From Chromera velia (Eukaryota > Sar > Chromeraceae), in contig JAHBMJ010002155.1 in assembly GCA_018398765.1 (NCBI GenBank), forward strand, positions 1-21,841: a stretch of 21,841 nt of DNA, given 5' to 3'. The stretch's first letter is position 1; each line of letters begins with the position of its first letter. The translations under genes and the position numbers were made by a program. Below, one piece after another: positions 1-8,268 of the stretch. The notes under the pieces are model-generated. The model made no database searches and was not told the origin of the DNA. It saw only the letters and a program-made list of their open reading frames with translations.

Positions 1-32
1 TCCCTCCCTCCCTCCCTCTCTCCCCCTCTCCC

Positions 33-82
<50 letters not shown>

Positions 83-117
83 TCTCCCCTCTTTCTTTCT
101 TCTCTTTCTCCTTCTAG
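1..117. repeat. CT-rich low-complexity tract
   Basis: Almost pure pyrimidine on the + strand, with a (TC)n core at about 40-77 flanked by CCCT and TTCTT runs. A simple-sequence repeat; no coding signal. Confidence 0.95.
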
Positions 118-136
118 GTTACTTCGTTTCGTCATT

Positions 137-185
137 GAAGAGGGGGGGTGTCAAGTGGAGGCTAGGAGGCGACGCTTGAGCCTCC
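137..185 (+). other. Polypurine tract and hairpin, possible LTR edge
   Basis: GAAGAGGGGGGG (137-148) is followed directly by TG, the usual arrangement of a retrotransposon polypurine tract at the start of a 3' LTR. A 7-bp stem (157-163 with 179-185) follows. A similar tract, AAGAGGGGGGG, lies on the minus strand beyond the copia pol stop. If this is an LTR edge, its element lies to the left, outside the window. No second LTR copy is visible to confirm it. Confidence 0.3.
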
Positions 186-470
186 GTCAAAAAGACTTGA
201 AGAACCAAAACGTTTTTAATCATATTTTCATGATTTAATCATCCCTTAAACTTATAAACCCTCACATTTATCATATGTCATAGAAAAACTACAAGATTTA
301 GACTTAATTTTACCAGGAAAATATATATAGGAAGTGTTGCCTTTTCAAACCCTGGACTATCATTTTCATTTTTTCATACCTCATTCGCGTGGCTAAAAAA
401 AATTTAGACATGCGTGGACTCGATGTGAGTGCAATGCTTCTGCACGCATGCATGTATCGATCGATCTATA
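186..470. other. AT-rich stretch without a gene
   Basis: AT-rich sequence with short homopolymer runs and a TATATATA stretch near its right end. No coding region is supported here. Confidence 0.6.
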
Positions 471-501
471 TATATAAGCCCCTGCCCTTGAATTTTGTAC
501 G
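471..501 (+). repeat. Left inverted repeat of the HNH unit
   Basis: 31 bases that match the reverse complement of 1344-1374 at 30 positions. The single difference is G versus A at the 20th base. Confidence 0.8.
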
Positions 502-539
502 GTCAAAATGCATAAAATTTTGATGATAAAATTTTGAAG

Positions 540-1004
540 TTAGGCTTTGTACCAAGCAGGCTGTGCGGGTGCATGTCGGTAGGCATCGTGCTTGTGCACA
601 TGATGGCAATACTGACAGATCAATTCAACATCATCTGGGTGATTAGTGTTAAAAACAGTATCGATCCACTGGTCTTCATTTCCGGGCCCAATTTTTTTTA
701 CTGTGATCTTCCCGAGGGAGAACTTCCGGTGGGTGCCCAGACGATAGTTGTTATGATGCATATCATACGGGTTGCGCCCACCAGGAAGATCGGGAAGGCT
801 AGAAGCACCACAACGCTCACAACAATTTCCAAAAATAGTTCGAATTTCTGTTTTGATTGCTTTGTTAGCCTGCTTGATAGTCCAGCCATGCACATACTTC
901 CAATTTTTTTGAATAATAAGAGGTCTGATCCTTTGCTGGAATAGCTGCTTGCAATGAGCGGCTGAAGTGAAAATAGCGACTGATTGAGGCGGGCGGGGCA
1001 CCAT
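540..1004 (-). CDS. HNH-type nuclease-like protein
   Basis: A 154-residue protein if started at the ATG at 1004, which has strong context (A at -3, G at +4); an in-frame ATG at 1118 would add 38 residues. The C-terminal half shows the treble-clef HNH pattern: CERC, then DMHHNNY, then DDVELICQYCHHVHKH. Two CxxC pairs would hold zinc, and the HH and final H-x3-H positions would form the beta-beta-alpha metal active site. Such domains nick or cut DNA and occur in homing enzymes, mobile elements and repair proteins. The N-terminal half is basic and unrecognised. The gene is enclosed by inverted repeats, which suggests mobility. The frame stops at TAA (540-542). If UAA is sense in this genome, it would run 52 more codons to a TGA at 381-383, across the inverted repeat, which reads less like protein. 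Activity is unproven. Confidence 0.7.
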   Translation of the reverse strand: MVPRPPQSVAIFTSAAHCKQLFQQRIRPLIIQKNWKYVHGWTIKQANKAIKTEIRTIFGNCCERCGASSLPDLPGGRNPYDMHHNNYRLGTHRKFSLGKITVKKIGPGNEDQWIDTVFNTNHPDDVELICQYCHHVHKHDAYRHAPAQPAWYKA

Positions 1005-1343
1005 TTTCTTTATTTTATAGCGGCGGGAACCAGGGGCAGGCGCGGTAAAAAGATGCCCCCCTGCCGGTAATTTGGTTTTTCGAAGGAAAAAAAAAAGTCG
1101 CGAAACGCCCCCCTTCATAGTGGCCGCGGAGACGGCTTGGGCCGCGCACGGCTAGGTTGTTAGACCATAAATTACGCTTTTTTTTGCGTCGTTTTCGCGC
1201 GCACCGCGCGCGTGATAATACCCTTATAAGGCAAAATCAATAGAGATCCACCTTGAAGCGACCATTTTTTTTTTTTTCAAAAAAATAAAAATAAAAAAAA
1301 AATAAAAAAAAATGAATCAATACAGAGCTACAGTCAAATCGTG

Positions 1344-1374
1344 CGTACAAAATTTAAGGGCAGGGGCTTATATA
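1344..1374 (-). repeat. Right inverted repeat of the HNH unit
   Basis: Reverse complement of 471-501 with one mismatch. Together the two repeats bracket the HNH ORF. Confidence 0.8.
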
Positions 1375-1545
1375 GCTGTATACGAGACGAAAAAAAAAAA
1401 AATCTAAAAATCCCCATATACACGACGCGCGCATTGCGCTCGGCATGCGGCGCGAGTATCAGCAAGAAGGCGCGCCAATTAAGAGGTACGTCATGCACCA
1501 AACTATCGCCTCGGGGGGCCAGTGTTTCTAGAGCAGCCTTGGTGA

Positions 1546-1568
1546 GCACCGCGGCGCAGCCGCGGTGC
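1546..1568. repeat. Perfect 10-bp-stem hairpin, 3-nt loop
   Basis: GCACCGCGGC (1546-1555), loop GCA, then GCCGCGGTGC (1559-1568), an exact reverse complement. One of several GC-rich hairpins with three-base loops in this part of the window. Confidence 0.9.
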
Positions 1569-1581
1569 CTACCCAAGCTTT

Positions 1582-1601
1582 CCGCGGCGCTAGCGCCGCG
1601 G
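1582..1601. repeat. Perfect 20-bp GC-rich palindrome
   Basis: CCGCGGCGCTAGCGCCGCGG equals its own reverse complement. It lies 13 bases beyond the preceding hairpin. Confidence 0.95.
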
Positions 1602-1727
1602 TTTTAGCCTACTTCTGACCGTTTGCCACCCTGCGGCGACAACCGTGCCTCTCAGGGTGCAAGTCGAGGCCCGGCAGTGGACCGCGGGGTGGCCCGAAAT
1701 ATAAATCCCATCCTATTCTATATGAAC

Positions 1728-1750
1728 GAATGAATGAATGAATGAATGAA
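1728..1750. repeat. (GAAT)n microsatellite
   Basis: Five to six tandem GAAT units. Confidence 0.95.
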
Positions 1751-2151
1751 GTTGGCTTTGCTAGAGTGGAGCCGTGCTCCCAGCAGCCCATATAAGCCGG
1801 TTAAGGCGTTTTGAGAACAAAATGACTATTAAGTTAGGTAATAAAAAGAAAAACTGTACATACATCATCAACCAGATCATCAATTAAACTATTATTTAAT
1901 ATTAGATTCACTAACCCTCAATATATCTAGATGAATGTTCCTTTGAGAGGTTGAGCCCGCTGCTCTCAGTTGATCGCTTGACAAGAATCTGTTCAACTTT
2001 CTGGGCTGAGAGCTGTCAGAGCAACATAGGCGGACTCGATCTTAATGAGTCGACAATCCATTTTTTTTTTTTTATGCCGCCGCAGAGAGAAAAAGGCGAC
2101 GGTCCCGCCACTCCGCGACGGACCCGCTGTGGAAACTTACTCAACCGGCAC

Positions 2152-2170
2152 TGCGCCGCTCCGCGGCGCA
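2152..2170. repeat. 8-bp-stem GC hairpin, 3-nt loop
   Basis: TGCGCCGC, loop TCC, GCGGCGCA. It has the same style as the hairpins near 1550: a perfect GC stem closed by three bases. Confidence 0.9.
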
Positions 2171-2842
2171 TCGCGGTCCTCCCCTTCTCCTCCAAATTTT
2201 TTCCCCGCGGCGCGCCCTTCGGGCGTACTGCGGCACCACGGTGTTTATATACAAACGCCACGGTATCTAAAAACGCTGCGGGGGGCAGCTCAGCTCTGCC
2301 GAGATCAGCCGAGAGGCCCTGAGATCGCACGGATCCGCATAACACATTTTTTCATTTTTTTGGGGGGGGTTCGGTTCTGTCTCTGTCCGTCCGTCACGGT
2401 GTCATCCAAATTATTGCCCAAATTCCAAAATATGCCTCTCAAACAAGTCGCACGGAGCAGCGATCGCATTATAATTACTTTGCTCCTTATGATACGTGCC
2501 CCTCAAATAACTTGCATAAAGTTGCATATGTACAGTCCCGAAAAGCATATTTTGCACATGTTGCTATGACTCCCACTACTTTGCACAGGCAAGACATACC
2601 CAAGTCGATCCCTGATGCTTTGCATCAATCAAATCATGGCAGACCCACTAAATAGCCCCCCGAGGCAGTTACCTAACTAGTTGGATATATCCCGTAAACT
2701 ATAAACTATGCAGCCGGCCCGCAACAGCTCGCAGTAGGTAGTAGATGAAAGTCTGCCGACAGACAGACAGACAAATAGATAGACTAGGCATCAGAATAAA
2801 CTAAGTAGCTCAGTAATGGGCAGAGATCATGATCAGAAAAAG

Positions 2843-2868
2843 TACCTCCCTGAACCTAATGTCCACTT
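2843..2868 (+). repeat. Left terminal inverted repeat
   Basis: Perfect 26-base inverted match to 5375-5400. Flanking bases outside the pair (AAAAAG on the left, AGAAGA on the right) do not match as an inverted repeat, so the repeat ends at the TA. Confidence 0.9.
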
Positions 2869-2880
2869 AAAAAAAAAATA

Positions 2881-2935
2881 TCAAGATCGTCCGCGCCTGC
2901 GGCGCGGCCAATCAAGTCTATCCAAATTTGCGGCC
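2881..2935 (+). repeat. Left subterminal copy of the 33-bp repeat block
   Basis: One repeat unit (2881-2911, two bases shorter than the usual 33) followed by TCAAGTCTATCCAAATTTG and CGGCC. It matches the end of the right block (5309-5365) in the same orientation, although the terminal repeats outside it are inverted. Confidence 0.8.
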
Positions 2936-3134
2936 TAGCAAATCTCATTCAAAGAATATAAAAAAAAATAAAAAATAGTAACGTATAAATAAATCGATAT
3001 ATTGCCTTTAAAATACTATTCATGCCTAGGTTTTGTACATTTCATCCTATATAATCATACAATATCAATATTACATCCTAGATTACATCACACATAGCTT
3101 GGTGCCAGTATATGGTCATATATAACATCTCTAT

Positions 3135-4807
3135 TCATTCATCTTCTGAATCAGAATCAGCAAGATTGCTCAACCTGCAGATTTCATGGGCTTGCACCTG
3201 CGTTTGGTAAGCTCGCACTCTGAAACCACGCGCTTAACAAAGAGTAAGCCTCTTTTGTTGCTCTTGTCTCTCTGCCTCTCTCTGCTTGGCCTCACTCTGT
3301 TCCTCCCCAGCTGCTGCCAGAAAATTTGAAGACGAAGAAGCTTGGGCAGAGCCTGCAAGCGGAGAGGCAACTTGTTGTGATGAAGACACAAGAAAGGGGG
3401 AAGGTGCGGAGACCGTTCGCGAAAATCTGTATTCAAAATTTATCTGCAGTGTCTCTCCTGAGCGGAGAGACCACTGCTGTCTCGCATCTGCGTACAAGTC
3501 AAACACAATTGCCCTTCCCACTTCCTCAACAGGATTTCTTCCCTCAGTGAGGGCGAGAGAGCGGGCACGAAGCTTATTTCTGGCCTCCTGCTTGCTCAGT
3601 GAAGACAGGCCGTTCACTGAAATTGCTCTCTGTCTCTCTCGCCTTCTCTGTCTCACTGCGTTGGACTGCTGAGAGCGAGAGACACCTGCGGAGTACAGGG
3701 AGCAAACAGAAGCAGGATCAATGCCAGAAAGACTCAGTCAAGGGTGAGAATGGAGACGGTGAGATCCGAAGGTGGAAAAGAAAATGTTTATAAAAAGGAA
3801 GCAGATTTGCAAGCTGTCAATGAGGGGGCATTCTTTCAAAAAACAAAGCGTCCGGGAGAACTGACTTTCTGTTTTTTCATTGGAGGGCCGTCGCCTTCCT
3901 CCTGCTCTTTTCCAACGGTTCCGTCTCCACCCTTCAAGTTGTCTTCATCTGGAGAATTCTCGTCGTCATTGTCACCCTCAGGACCCTCAACATCAATCAG
4001 ACGCACCTGCAAGCAGGGTACAAAAAGGAGAGAGAGGAAACGAATGAAAAAAATGTGTTTGAAAATCTGTCAGTCTTGGTGCGGTGCTGGAAATTTGCTG
4101 ACCTGAAGAGCATCTGTGCAGAAGCGCTGGGAGACCGCGAGCTTCCCACAGTCAATCAACCATCCCCTTAGTTTCTTTATGTCCGTCTCCGAAAGAACCT
4201 CATCTGCAGAGGGAAACTCAATCGGGTTGCCAGACTCCCCTCTCTGTTGAGTGCCTTCTGCCCTCGCTACTTCTCGTTCCATGGTTTTTTCCTCTTGCTT
4301 CTGCAGCAACGCGTGACTCTCTTCCTTCGACACAGGCTTGAAAAAACCCATGATTGACTGTGATTGCTTTGGCTGTGGTTTTGCAGGTCTGGGATGTTGG
4401 GGTGCAGTTGCAGCAAAAGAGGGAGCTTTCTCTGGAGGGCTGGCAACAGCAGAGGGGGGGGCAGAGGAAGGAGACGGCCCGGTGGCTGCCTTTGCCTTTG
4501 CAAAGACAGGGTTCTCACCCTTGGAAATAGGGCTGGCGTTGTTGTTTGTTGCAGCGGGGGCTTGTGAGGCCGGGACAAGGGACTGTAGACAGTGTGCAAC
4601 TGCCCTCGCTTGACTTCTGTCTGAAAGGCCGACGACGGATCTATCGTCGGGATTCTCGGGATCGAACTCCCTCACCGACTCAGCATTGTTCATGCCGACT
4701 GCTTCTCTGAGCTTGGTGTACACCTTCTGCCGCTTGTCAGCCTTTCCGAGAGGCCTTTCTACAGCCTTGAACATGCTCTGCAAGAAGGCCGGGTCTTCCT
4801 TCGACAT
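3135..4807 (-). CDS. Three-exon gene: PIP-box-like nuclear protein
   Basis: Inferred exons are 4807-4103, 4006-3866 and 3668-3135, giving 459 residues. Both introns are in phase 0. Intron 1 (4102-4007) runs from CAG|GTCAGC to CTTGCAG; intron 2 (3865-3669) runs from AAA|GTCAGT to CGCTCTCAG. Residues 149-156 read SQSIMGFF followed by KP, close to the PCNA-binding box of DNA ligase I and polymerase delta p66, with Ser in place of the usual first Gln. The linker before it (about 80-145) is Ala/Pro-rich. Exon 2 is acidic and ends in a basic PPMKKQK; exon 3 begins very basic (RQRRRERQR), probably a nuclear signal. The end is acidic (DSDSEDE, then TGA) but is reached only by reading a TAA at 3234-3236 as sense. 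Stopping there gives 426 residues; an alternative splice near that point is also possible. An in-frame ATG at 5125 would add 106 residues. No enzymatic domain recognised. A replication- or repair-associated role is inference. Confidence 0.55.
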
Positions 4808-5120
4808 GTTGAAGGAGTAACCCCGAGGGTGGAGTTGGGGGTCCGGGTGTTGCACGAGGAGTTTCCTGCCAGAAAGCCTTCTGCAAGTCTCAGTTTTTCT
4901 TAGACTCCGGCAAAGTAAGATCAACCACCAACACTTTGTAGGCAATCCTTCTGATGCTGTGAATCTTTCTTCTGTTGGGTCACATTGGGTACTCTGAGAG
5001 GTAAGGTAATTGAACGAAAAGTCTGAAAGTCCGTCAATCTCGTCGATTTTTTTTTCTTCAGGGTTTAGATATACTTGCACTTCGGGAGACGGGTAGACAT
5101 GCATGCAGCTGCGATTCTTT

Positions 5121-5138
5121 AGCATGCAGCTGCATGCT
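5121..5138. repeat. Perfect 18-bp palindrome
   Basis: AGCATGCAGCTGCATGCT equals its reverse complement. A direct partial copy (GCATGCAGCTGC) stands at 5101-5112. Both adjoin the 33-bp repeat array. Confidence 0.95.
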
Positions 5139-5143
5139 GCCTT

Positions 5144-5341
5144 TCAAGACACCGCCCGAGCCTGCGGCGCGGCCGGTCAAGACACTGTCCACGCCTGCGG
5201 CGCTGCCTTTCAAAACACCACCCACGCCTGCGGCGCTGCCTTTCAAGACACCGCCCGCGCCTGCGGCGCGGCCGGTCAAGACACTGCCCACGCCTGCGGC
5301 GCGGGCCTTCAAAATACCGCCCGCGCCTGCGGTGCGGGCGT
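5144..5341 (+). repeat. 33-bp tandem repeat, six units
   Basis: Units start at 5144, 5177, 5210, 5243, 5276 and 5309, each beginning TCAA(G/A)A and carrying GCCTGCGGCGC. The best units contain CCGCGCC-TGC-GGCGCGG-like stems with three-base loops. Because 33 is a multiple of three, reading frames stay open on several frames and both strands (11-residue repeats). These ORFs are probably by-products of the repeat. Confidence 0.95.
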
Positions 5342-5374
5342 TCAAGCCTATCTAAAAATGCGGCCCCACCATTC

Positions 5375-5400
5375 AAGTGGACATTAGGTTCAGGGAGGTA
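5375..5400 (-). repeat. Right terminal inverted repeat
   Basis: AAGTGGACATTAGGTTCAGG then GAGGTA, the exact reverse complement of 2843-2868. Confidence 0.9.
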
Positions 5401-5529
5401 AGAAGAAGTGTCAGTCCATCAGTCCTCAGTCAATCACACAGAACAGATAAATCAAATGAATTCTGTGAAAAACTCAATCGCATAGAAAATAAATCGCTCG
5501 AAATGCGCACATGCATGGATCAACCCGCG

Positions 5530-5557
5530 CGATTATTCGACCTGCGGCGAATAATCG
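5530..5557. repeat. 10-bp-stem hairpin
   Basis: CGATTATTCG (5530-5539), loop ACCTGCGG, then CGAATAATCG (5548-5557), a perfect stem. Confidence 0.9.
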
Positions 5558-5601
5558 TCCCGTGCATAAGATGCGTACAAGAGGCCCCAGTCCGGCCTAA
5601 A

Positions 5602-5621
5602 GCGCGGCGCGGCGCGGCGCG
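5602..5621. repeat. (GCGCG)4 pentanucleotide repeat
   Basis: Four perfect GCGCG units in an otherwise AT-richer spacer. Confidence 0.95.
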
Positions 5622-5643
5622 GCAGCAGTACCCCGATCTTCAA

Positions 5644-5656
5644 CTCCCCCCCTCTT
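5644..5656 (-). other. Polypurine tract of the copia element
   Basis: The minus strand reads AAGAGGGGGGGAG about 75 bases after the pol stop at 5731-5733. Position and composition fit the plus-strand primer of an LTR retrotransposon, so a 3' LTR should start just past it (lower coordinates). The next bases are TTGAAG and not a clean TG, so the exact border is uncertain. Confidence 0.5.
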
Positions 5657-5689
5657 GTGACTCATCAAAGAGGAGTCGACAGACTAAAG

Positions 5690-5722
5690 AACAGCCGTAT
5701 GCTCTAACCAACTGATCTAACT
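5690..5722 (-). other. tRNA 5'-half-like sequence
   Basis: The minus strand reads TAGATCAGTTGGTTAGAGC followed by ATACGGCTGTT. It resembles positions 8 to 36 of a tRNA-Asn(GUU): U8-A9, D arm with GTTGGTTA loop, and half an anticodon arm ending GTT. One D-stem pair is broken and the 3' half (anticodon-stem partner, T arm, acceptor) is absent. Probably a tRNA-derived fragment, not a working tRNA gene. Confidence 0.35.
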
Positions 5723-5730
5723 ACAAACGC

Positions 5731-8022
5731 TCAACGGGGTTGTCCATTTACCACAAAACCCTTTGGCCATGTCACATCAAGCTTTTTCCATTTTGTCAAA
5801 CCGTCAGCAAGCTGCTCACTCTCTCCAGACACATGCTTGGTTGCGACGTTCATTCCATTCAATTCTTGAACGCACCACTTCAAAATTCCAGTGAGACCTT
5901 ACTCTTTCTTACTCACACCTGCTTCTGTCTGTCCAAGAGAAGTTGCACTGTCTGAAAACAAACGAACACGCAGAGAGGAAAAAAGAATCCGAAGAGAACG
6001 CATAAGCATCGGAAGTCTTTTCAGACCAGCACAGATTGTAAGAGGCTCTCCACCCGGAGCTGACAAGACGAGGCGCTTTTCCTTATGTGTGGCCTAATCC
6101 AAAATGTTCAACCAACACCGCAAAGACCAAGACCGATCAGCGAGTTGAATGATCACAGCAGAACGAGCAGAGCACGTCTTTCCTCTGAAGCCACTGTCCA
6201 CAAATACCCGCAATTCAGGGTCGTACACGGTAACAAAGATGAGTTCTTTCGGAGACGCTGCGTGCATGTGAGTTAGCGTGATAATGACAGCAAGGTGACG
6301 CTCAGTCGGAATCTTACTGAAAGAGGCCAACTCACTAGCAGTAAAAGCAAGATCAAAACGCAGTCTGGCAAGCTAGGCAAGATGACCAATCCATTTCAGG
6401 AACTCCCTCTCCAACGACATGTCAATCTCATCAGGCTCAGGAGGAGAGAAATCACTGTCTACCACTACCCCGCTTGGCTTGCCCCTTGGAAGAGAAGAGA
6501 GAGAGACATAACCATTCATTCCCTGATAGACTTGATTGTCAGAACGTCTGACATCAAATCCCACCTGTTTTTAAGGTGTGTCCTTCAATAACTGTGCTTC
6601 ATCCATTTCGATTGGCCCTTTTCCTGCAATTTATCTGAGAGTAGCGAGAGGGTCAGGTGAAGCAAGCGCAACGTCATCGACGTGCTTCGAAAGAAGACCA
6701 TCGCATGGCATGTGCTTCACTTTCGTGATGGATGAATCATCAGCAGCTGTAAGATGAGGCAGAGAATGAGAAGGTCAAATAAGAGCAAAAGTGCTTTCCA
6801 TCAATTCCCTCCAACCCAGTCGAATCAGAACACGGCAAAAGAAACGAGCAAAAATCAGAGGAGCGTCTTTCAGACCGTAGGCAGCTGCCTGTAGGAGGTA
6901 CACAGCACCTGCCTTCAGTCCCAAACGAAGAACAGCAGGAGGCAACCATGCAGGCATCCTGATACCGATCCGTCTGACGCTGGATGGAAGGCGAGCTTAG
7001 AGAAACGTACAAGTGATATCTGCAAAAGCAATCTGCCAGCCCATTGTTAAAGCAAAAACAAAAAGAATACAAATCGAAAAAATGGCTGGTATCCCTGCGT
7101 AAGTTTCGACTGTCCGGCGATCAAAAAACTTGTTGCCAGCTAGGCAGAGACGAGCTTTTGCTTTTCGTGTAGCTCTTTTCATGAACTTCTATGTCATCAC
7201 CCAAATCAGCGGAATGATTGTCAAGAGACTGTATGTGTGACTGTCTTTCTTTACTTCTTTCCCATATACAGAAAATCGTTCCCACTTCCCGATCTCCTTG
7301 TCCCCCGCTTCGTTGAATTTTCCTTCACACACCTCCCCCATAGTTGCATCAACATATGTTTTACCTGTCTACTCAGGACCATCTCTCTCAAGACAAGCAA
7401 TCTTTCTATTGACTGTCTGCTTTGCTTTTGCAGCTGTCTCAAAAGAGTGACCAAAGCAAGGAAAAGAGGTGAGACGAGCAGAACACACGCTTTCTTCATC
7501 ACAGGAAAAAAAGTTATGTTGACGTCGGCGGCGAGGAGAAGACAAAAAAGAAGAAAAAGAAGAAGAGGAAGAGGAAGAAGAGGAAGAAGAAACAGAAGAA
7601 AGAGAAGAGAGAGAAGGTTCCACTCCTTGTTCTTCGGCAGGTCCTTCCTCATCTGACTCATCAGGACCGAAGAGATCCATGAAGAGAGAGGCAAGGTCGG
7701 ATTCTTCTGCAACCTCAGCCGGCTGACCAGCAGGAGCTGCAGGAGGATCTATCAGTTGAATGACAGCCTGAGGAATCTTTTTTTTGTTTCCTTCCTTCTC
7801 CAAATCAAAAAGATTCGTCAATCGATCAGAATGCACTTTCTGCGAGTTCTGTACATCTGGTAGTCCCAACTGGTATCCTGTGACCTCCCCTCCCGAATGA
7901 CGAATGAGGGACACAGACACAAAGCCATGAACTGCGCTAGTCAGACTTCGTGTCTAAGCCAGGCAGCCAGGTAAAGCTAGAAGAGAACGGGGCGCCAAAG
8001 AGCTTAGAATGAACACTCACAG
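5731..8022 (-). CDS. Ty1/copia-type pol (integrase end, RT, RNase H)
   Basis: One frame of about 760 codons, closed by TGA at 5731-5733; its 5' end was not found. In order it shows a likely end of integrase, an acidic/Ser-rich linker (about 7550-7700), and a copia reverse transcriptase: KARLCLAGN (about 7150), FADITCTFL (about 7010; usually DxxxAFL), AAYGLKDAP (about 6880), and HVDD (about 6675; usually YVDD). RNase H follows (VFVDSGF near 6170), then the typical C-terminal QLADGLTKW (about 5800). The product would copy element RNA into DNA in particles. The frame is crossed by TAG at 7954, 7369, 7189, 6373 and 6094, by TAA at 6997, 6631, 6571 and 5899, and by one TGA at 6775 (lowest coordinates given), with no frameshift. 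Under the standard code this is a pseudogene. If UAR is sense, it is nearly intact. Confidence 0.8.
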
Positions 8023-8099
8023 AGAGCCAATTGATTGAAGTTGTTTGTGCAAGAAGGTTCAAGACTGAGTTCGATTTTAGACCGGGTTCAGATTCTTCC

Positions 8100-8200
8100 A
8101 AGTCAGAAGTTCAGTTCAGAGTGAGAATCGAATCTAAAGTTCAGAGAGAATCCTTTGAAGTTCAGAGCCGCCTCCTTCGAGGAGCTTGAAATCTCTATTT
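8100..8200. repeat. Degenerate AGTTCAGA repeats
   Basis: AGTTCAGA-like octamers recur four times between about 8107 and 8166 with irregular spacing. They lie between copia pol and the 18-bp array; purpose unknown. Confidence 0.4.
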
Positions 8201-8268
8201 CCAAATCGCACTTCAATTTTGTTTTTTCGTTTCAATCTGATTTTTCGGATTTTTTTGTTAAATATGTC

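Larger units (their letters stand above)
471..1374. mobile_element. Small TIR-bounded unit carrying an HNH gene
   Basis: The sequence at 471-501 (TATATAAGCCCCTGCCCTT, then AATTTTGTACG) recurs as its reverse complement at 1344-1374 with one mismatch in 31. The pair encloses one ORF for an HNH-type protein and little else, so the 0.9-kb segment looks like a compact mobile unit. The outer ends begin with TATA, so a TA-type target duplication cannot be separated from the repeat. No transposase is present other than the HNH protein. A non-autonomous element or a nuclease-driven mobile gene are the two readings. Confidence 0.5.
1375..2842. other. Non-coding spacer with GC-rich islands
   Basis: No supported gene. 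AT-rich DNA is broken by GC-rich patches at about 1425-1700 and 2075-2340 that hold perfect hairpins. It also contains a GAAT repeat and a GACA/GATA-type tract near 2757-2785. Short ORFs in the GC-rich patches are open on several frames and strands, which is typical of GC-rich palindromic DNA and not of a gene. Confidence 0.6.
2843..5400. mobile_element. TIR element carrying a spliced gene
   Basis: The 26 bases at 2843-2868 (TACCTCCCTGAACCTAATG and on) are the exact reverse complement of 5375-5400. If the outermost TA is a target duplication, the element proper starts CCTCCC and ends GGGAGG, which is the habit of Tc1/mariner/pogo-type elements. Inside lie one copy (left) and six copies (right) of a 33-bp repeat in direct orientation, and one three-exon gene on the minus strand. 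No DDE transposase is recognisable, so the element could be a non-autonomous transposon that captured a gene, or an autonomous element of an unrecognised kind. Confidence 0.6.
5401..5730. other. Spacer between the TIR element and copia pol
   Basis: No gene. It holds a 10-bp-stem hairpin, a GCGCG repeat, a polypurine tract (minus) and a tRNA-like half, listed separately. It probably contains the copia 3' LTR, but no second LTR copy was found to fix its limits. Confidence 0.5.

Noticed and set aside
540..542. Extending the HNH protein past TAA to TGA at 381-383
   Set aside because: The extra 52 codons cross the inverted repeat and AT-rich DNA and do not read like protein; kept only as an alternative.
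5058..5387. Several overlapping ORFs on both strands across the 33-bp repeats
   Set aside because: The repeat length is a multiple of three and lacks stops in most frames, so open frames arise automatically; no start context or flanking coding sequence supports them.
7369..7712. Plus-strand ORF rich in Arg/Lys (RRRKRRKRR type) and a minus-strand Leu-rich ORF
   Set aside because: Both are shadows of the Ser/Glu-rich linker of copia pol on the minus strand.
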